A stretch of 23,068 nucleotides of DNA. It comes from Cyclobacteriaceae bacterium. GTDB taxonomy: Bacteria; Bacteroidota; Bacteroidia; Cytophagales; Cyclobacteriaceae. Under the pieces are notes generated by a model that saw nothing but the letters and a program-made list of their open reading frames with translations, ran no database searches and was not told the DNA's origin. The position numbers and the translations under genes are program-made. The stretch covers positions 1 to 23,068 of the forward strand of contig JANQPK010000242.1 of assembly GCA_028289505.1 (NCBI GenBank), read 5' to 3'. Below are positions 23,014 to 23,068 of the stretch, in pieces; positions within the stretch are counted from its first letter, which is position 1; each line of letters opens with the position of its first letter.

Positions 23014-23068
23014 GATATAGTATTTTTATGGCAGTAATAGCTGCCTCATCGCCCTTATTCCCGTGTTT
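23006..23068 (-). CDS. ribH: 6,7-dimethyl-8-ribityllumazine synthase, C-terminal fragment (cut by window edge)
   Basis: The last 20 codons and stop of a gene entering from the right edge: KHGNKGDEAAITAIKILYHE. The K-H-G-N-K-G-x-E-A-A-x-T-A-x-K run is the conserved C-terminal end of lumazine synthase, the penultimate enzyme of riboflavin synthesis. The stop (TAA at 23008-23006) overlaps the lysC ATG. Only the tail is visible, so the rest of the gene is not assessed. Confidence 0.82.
   Translation of the reverse strand, partial: KHGNKGDEAAITAIKILYHE

Noticed and set aside
1..23068. tRNA, rRNA, CRISPR, insertion sequence or phage genes
   Set aside because: No cloverleaf with CCA-type end, regular direct repeats with spacers, transposase motifs or terminal inverted repeats were seen by eye.

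Overview
The window is an ordinary chromosomal stretch of a member of the Bacteroidota, most likely a Cytophagia-type marine or soil bacterium. The clues are the gene families (exported protein with an NGSFE...CP-type beta domain, short winged-helix regulator beside CreD, lipoprotein LptC, FadL-like barrel after coaX, PpiD-like SurA/parvulin protein), the near absence of Shine-Dalgarno sites, and promoters that fit the phylum's TTG / TAnnTTTG pattern. The exact genus cannot be told from the sequence alone.

Left part (1-8838), mostly accessory. A truncated exported protein of unknown function runs off the left edge on the minus strand. Two plus-strand orphans follow: a small membrane protein and an exported beta-rich protein. 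Next comes a compact envelope-stress-like locus: membrane protein, 96-residue winged-helix regulator (GTG start overlapping the previous stop), creD, and a Tat-exported metallophosphoesterase. An almost identical 26-base element containing ACTTTG-N5-CAAAGT sits on the promoter of the first gene and again on that of creD, so the regulator probably controls both. Converging on it is an outer-membrane barrel gene preceded by a Crp/Fnr-type regulator, with a perfect GTAACA-AA-TGTTAC palindrome between the two. Then come an apparently N-terminally truncated Imm33/DUF2185 gene, a 47-residue single-span peptide and an EEP-fold hydrolase.

Right part (8901-23068), all minus strand and core. Reading in transcription order from the right edge: the tail of ribH, lysC (aspartokinase), nhaD, coaX, a FadL-like outer-membrane barrel, an exported TPR protein, lptC, a 52-residue membrane peptide, a CNNM/CBS/CorC-type protein, then (from its own clear promoter) ppiD-like chaperone, a DUF493 protein, pterin carbinolamine dehydratase, rsmI, lnt and an inositol-monophosphatase-family gene. 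Gaps are mostly a few bases and there are several short overlaps, so these form long operons. The theme is envelope building: LPS export (LptC), outer-membrane protein folding (PpiD-like), lipoprotein acylation (Lnt) and outer-membrane proteins of unknown role, mixed with cofactor and translation genes.

No tRNA, rRNA, CRISPR array, insertion sequence or prophage gene was seen. No clearly new defence or mobile system is present. The strongest new-looking item is the paired operator of the creD locus. Others worth a look are the Crp-type palindrome, the broken immunity-like gene, two small membrane peptides and a repeat-like intergenic segment at 16221-16293.
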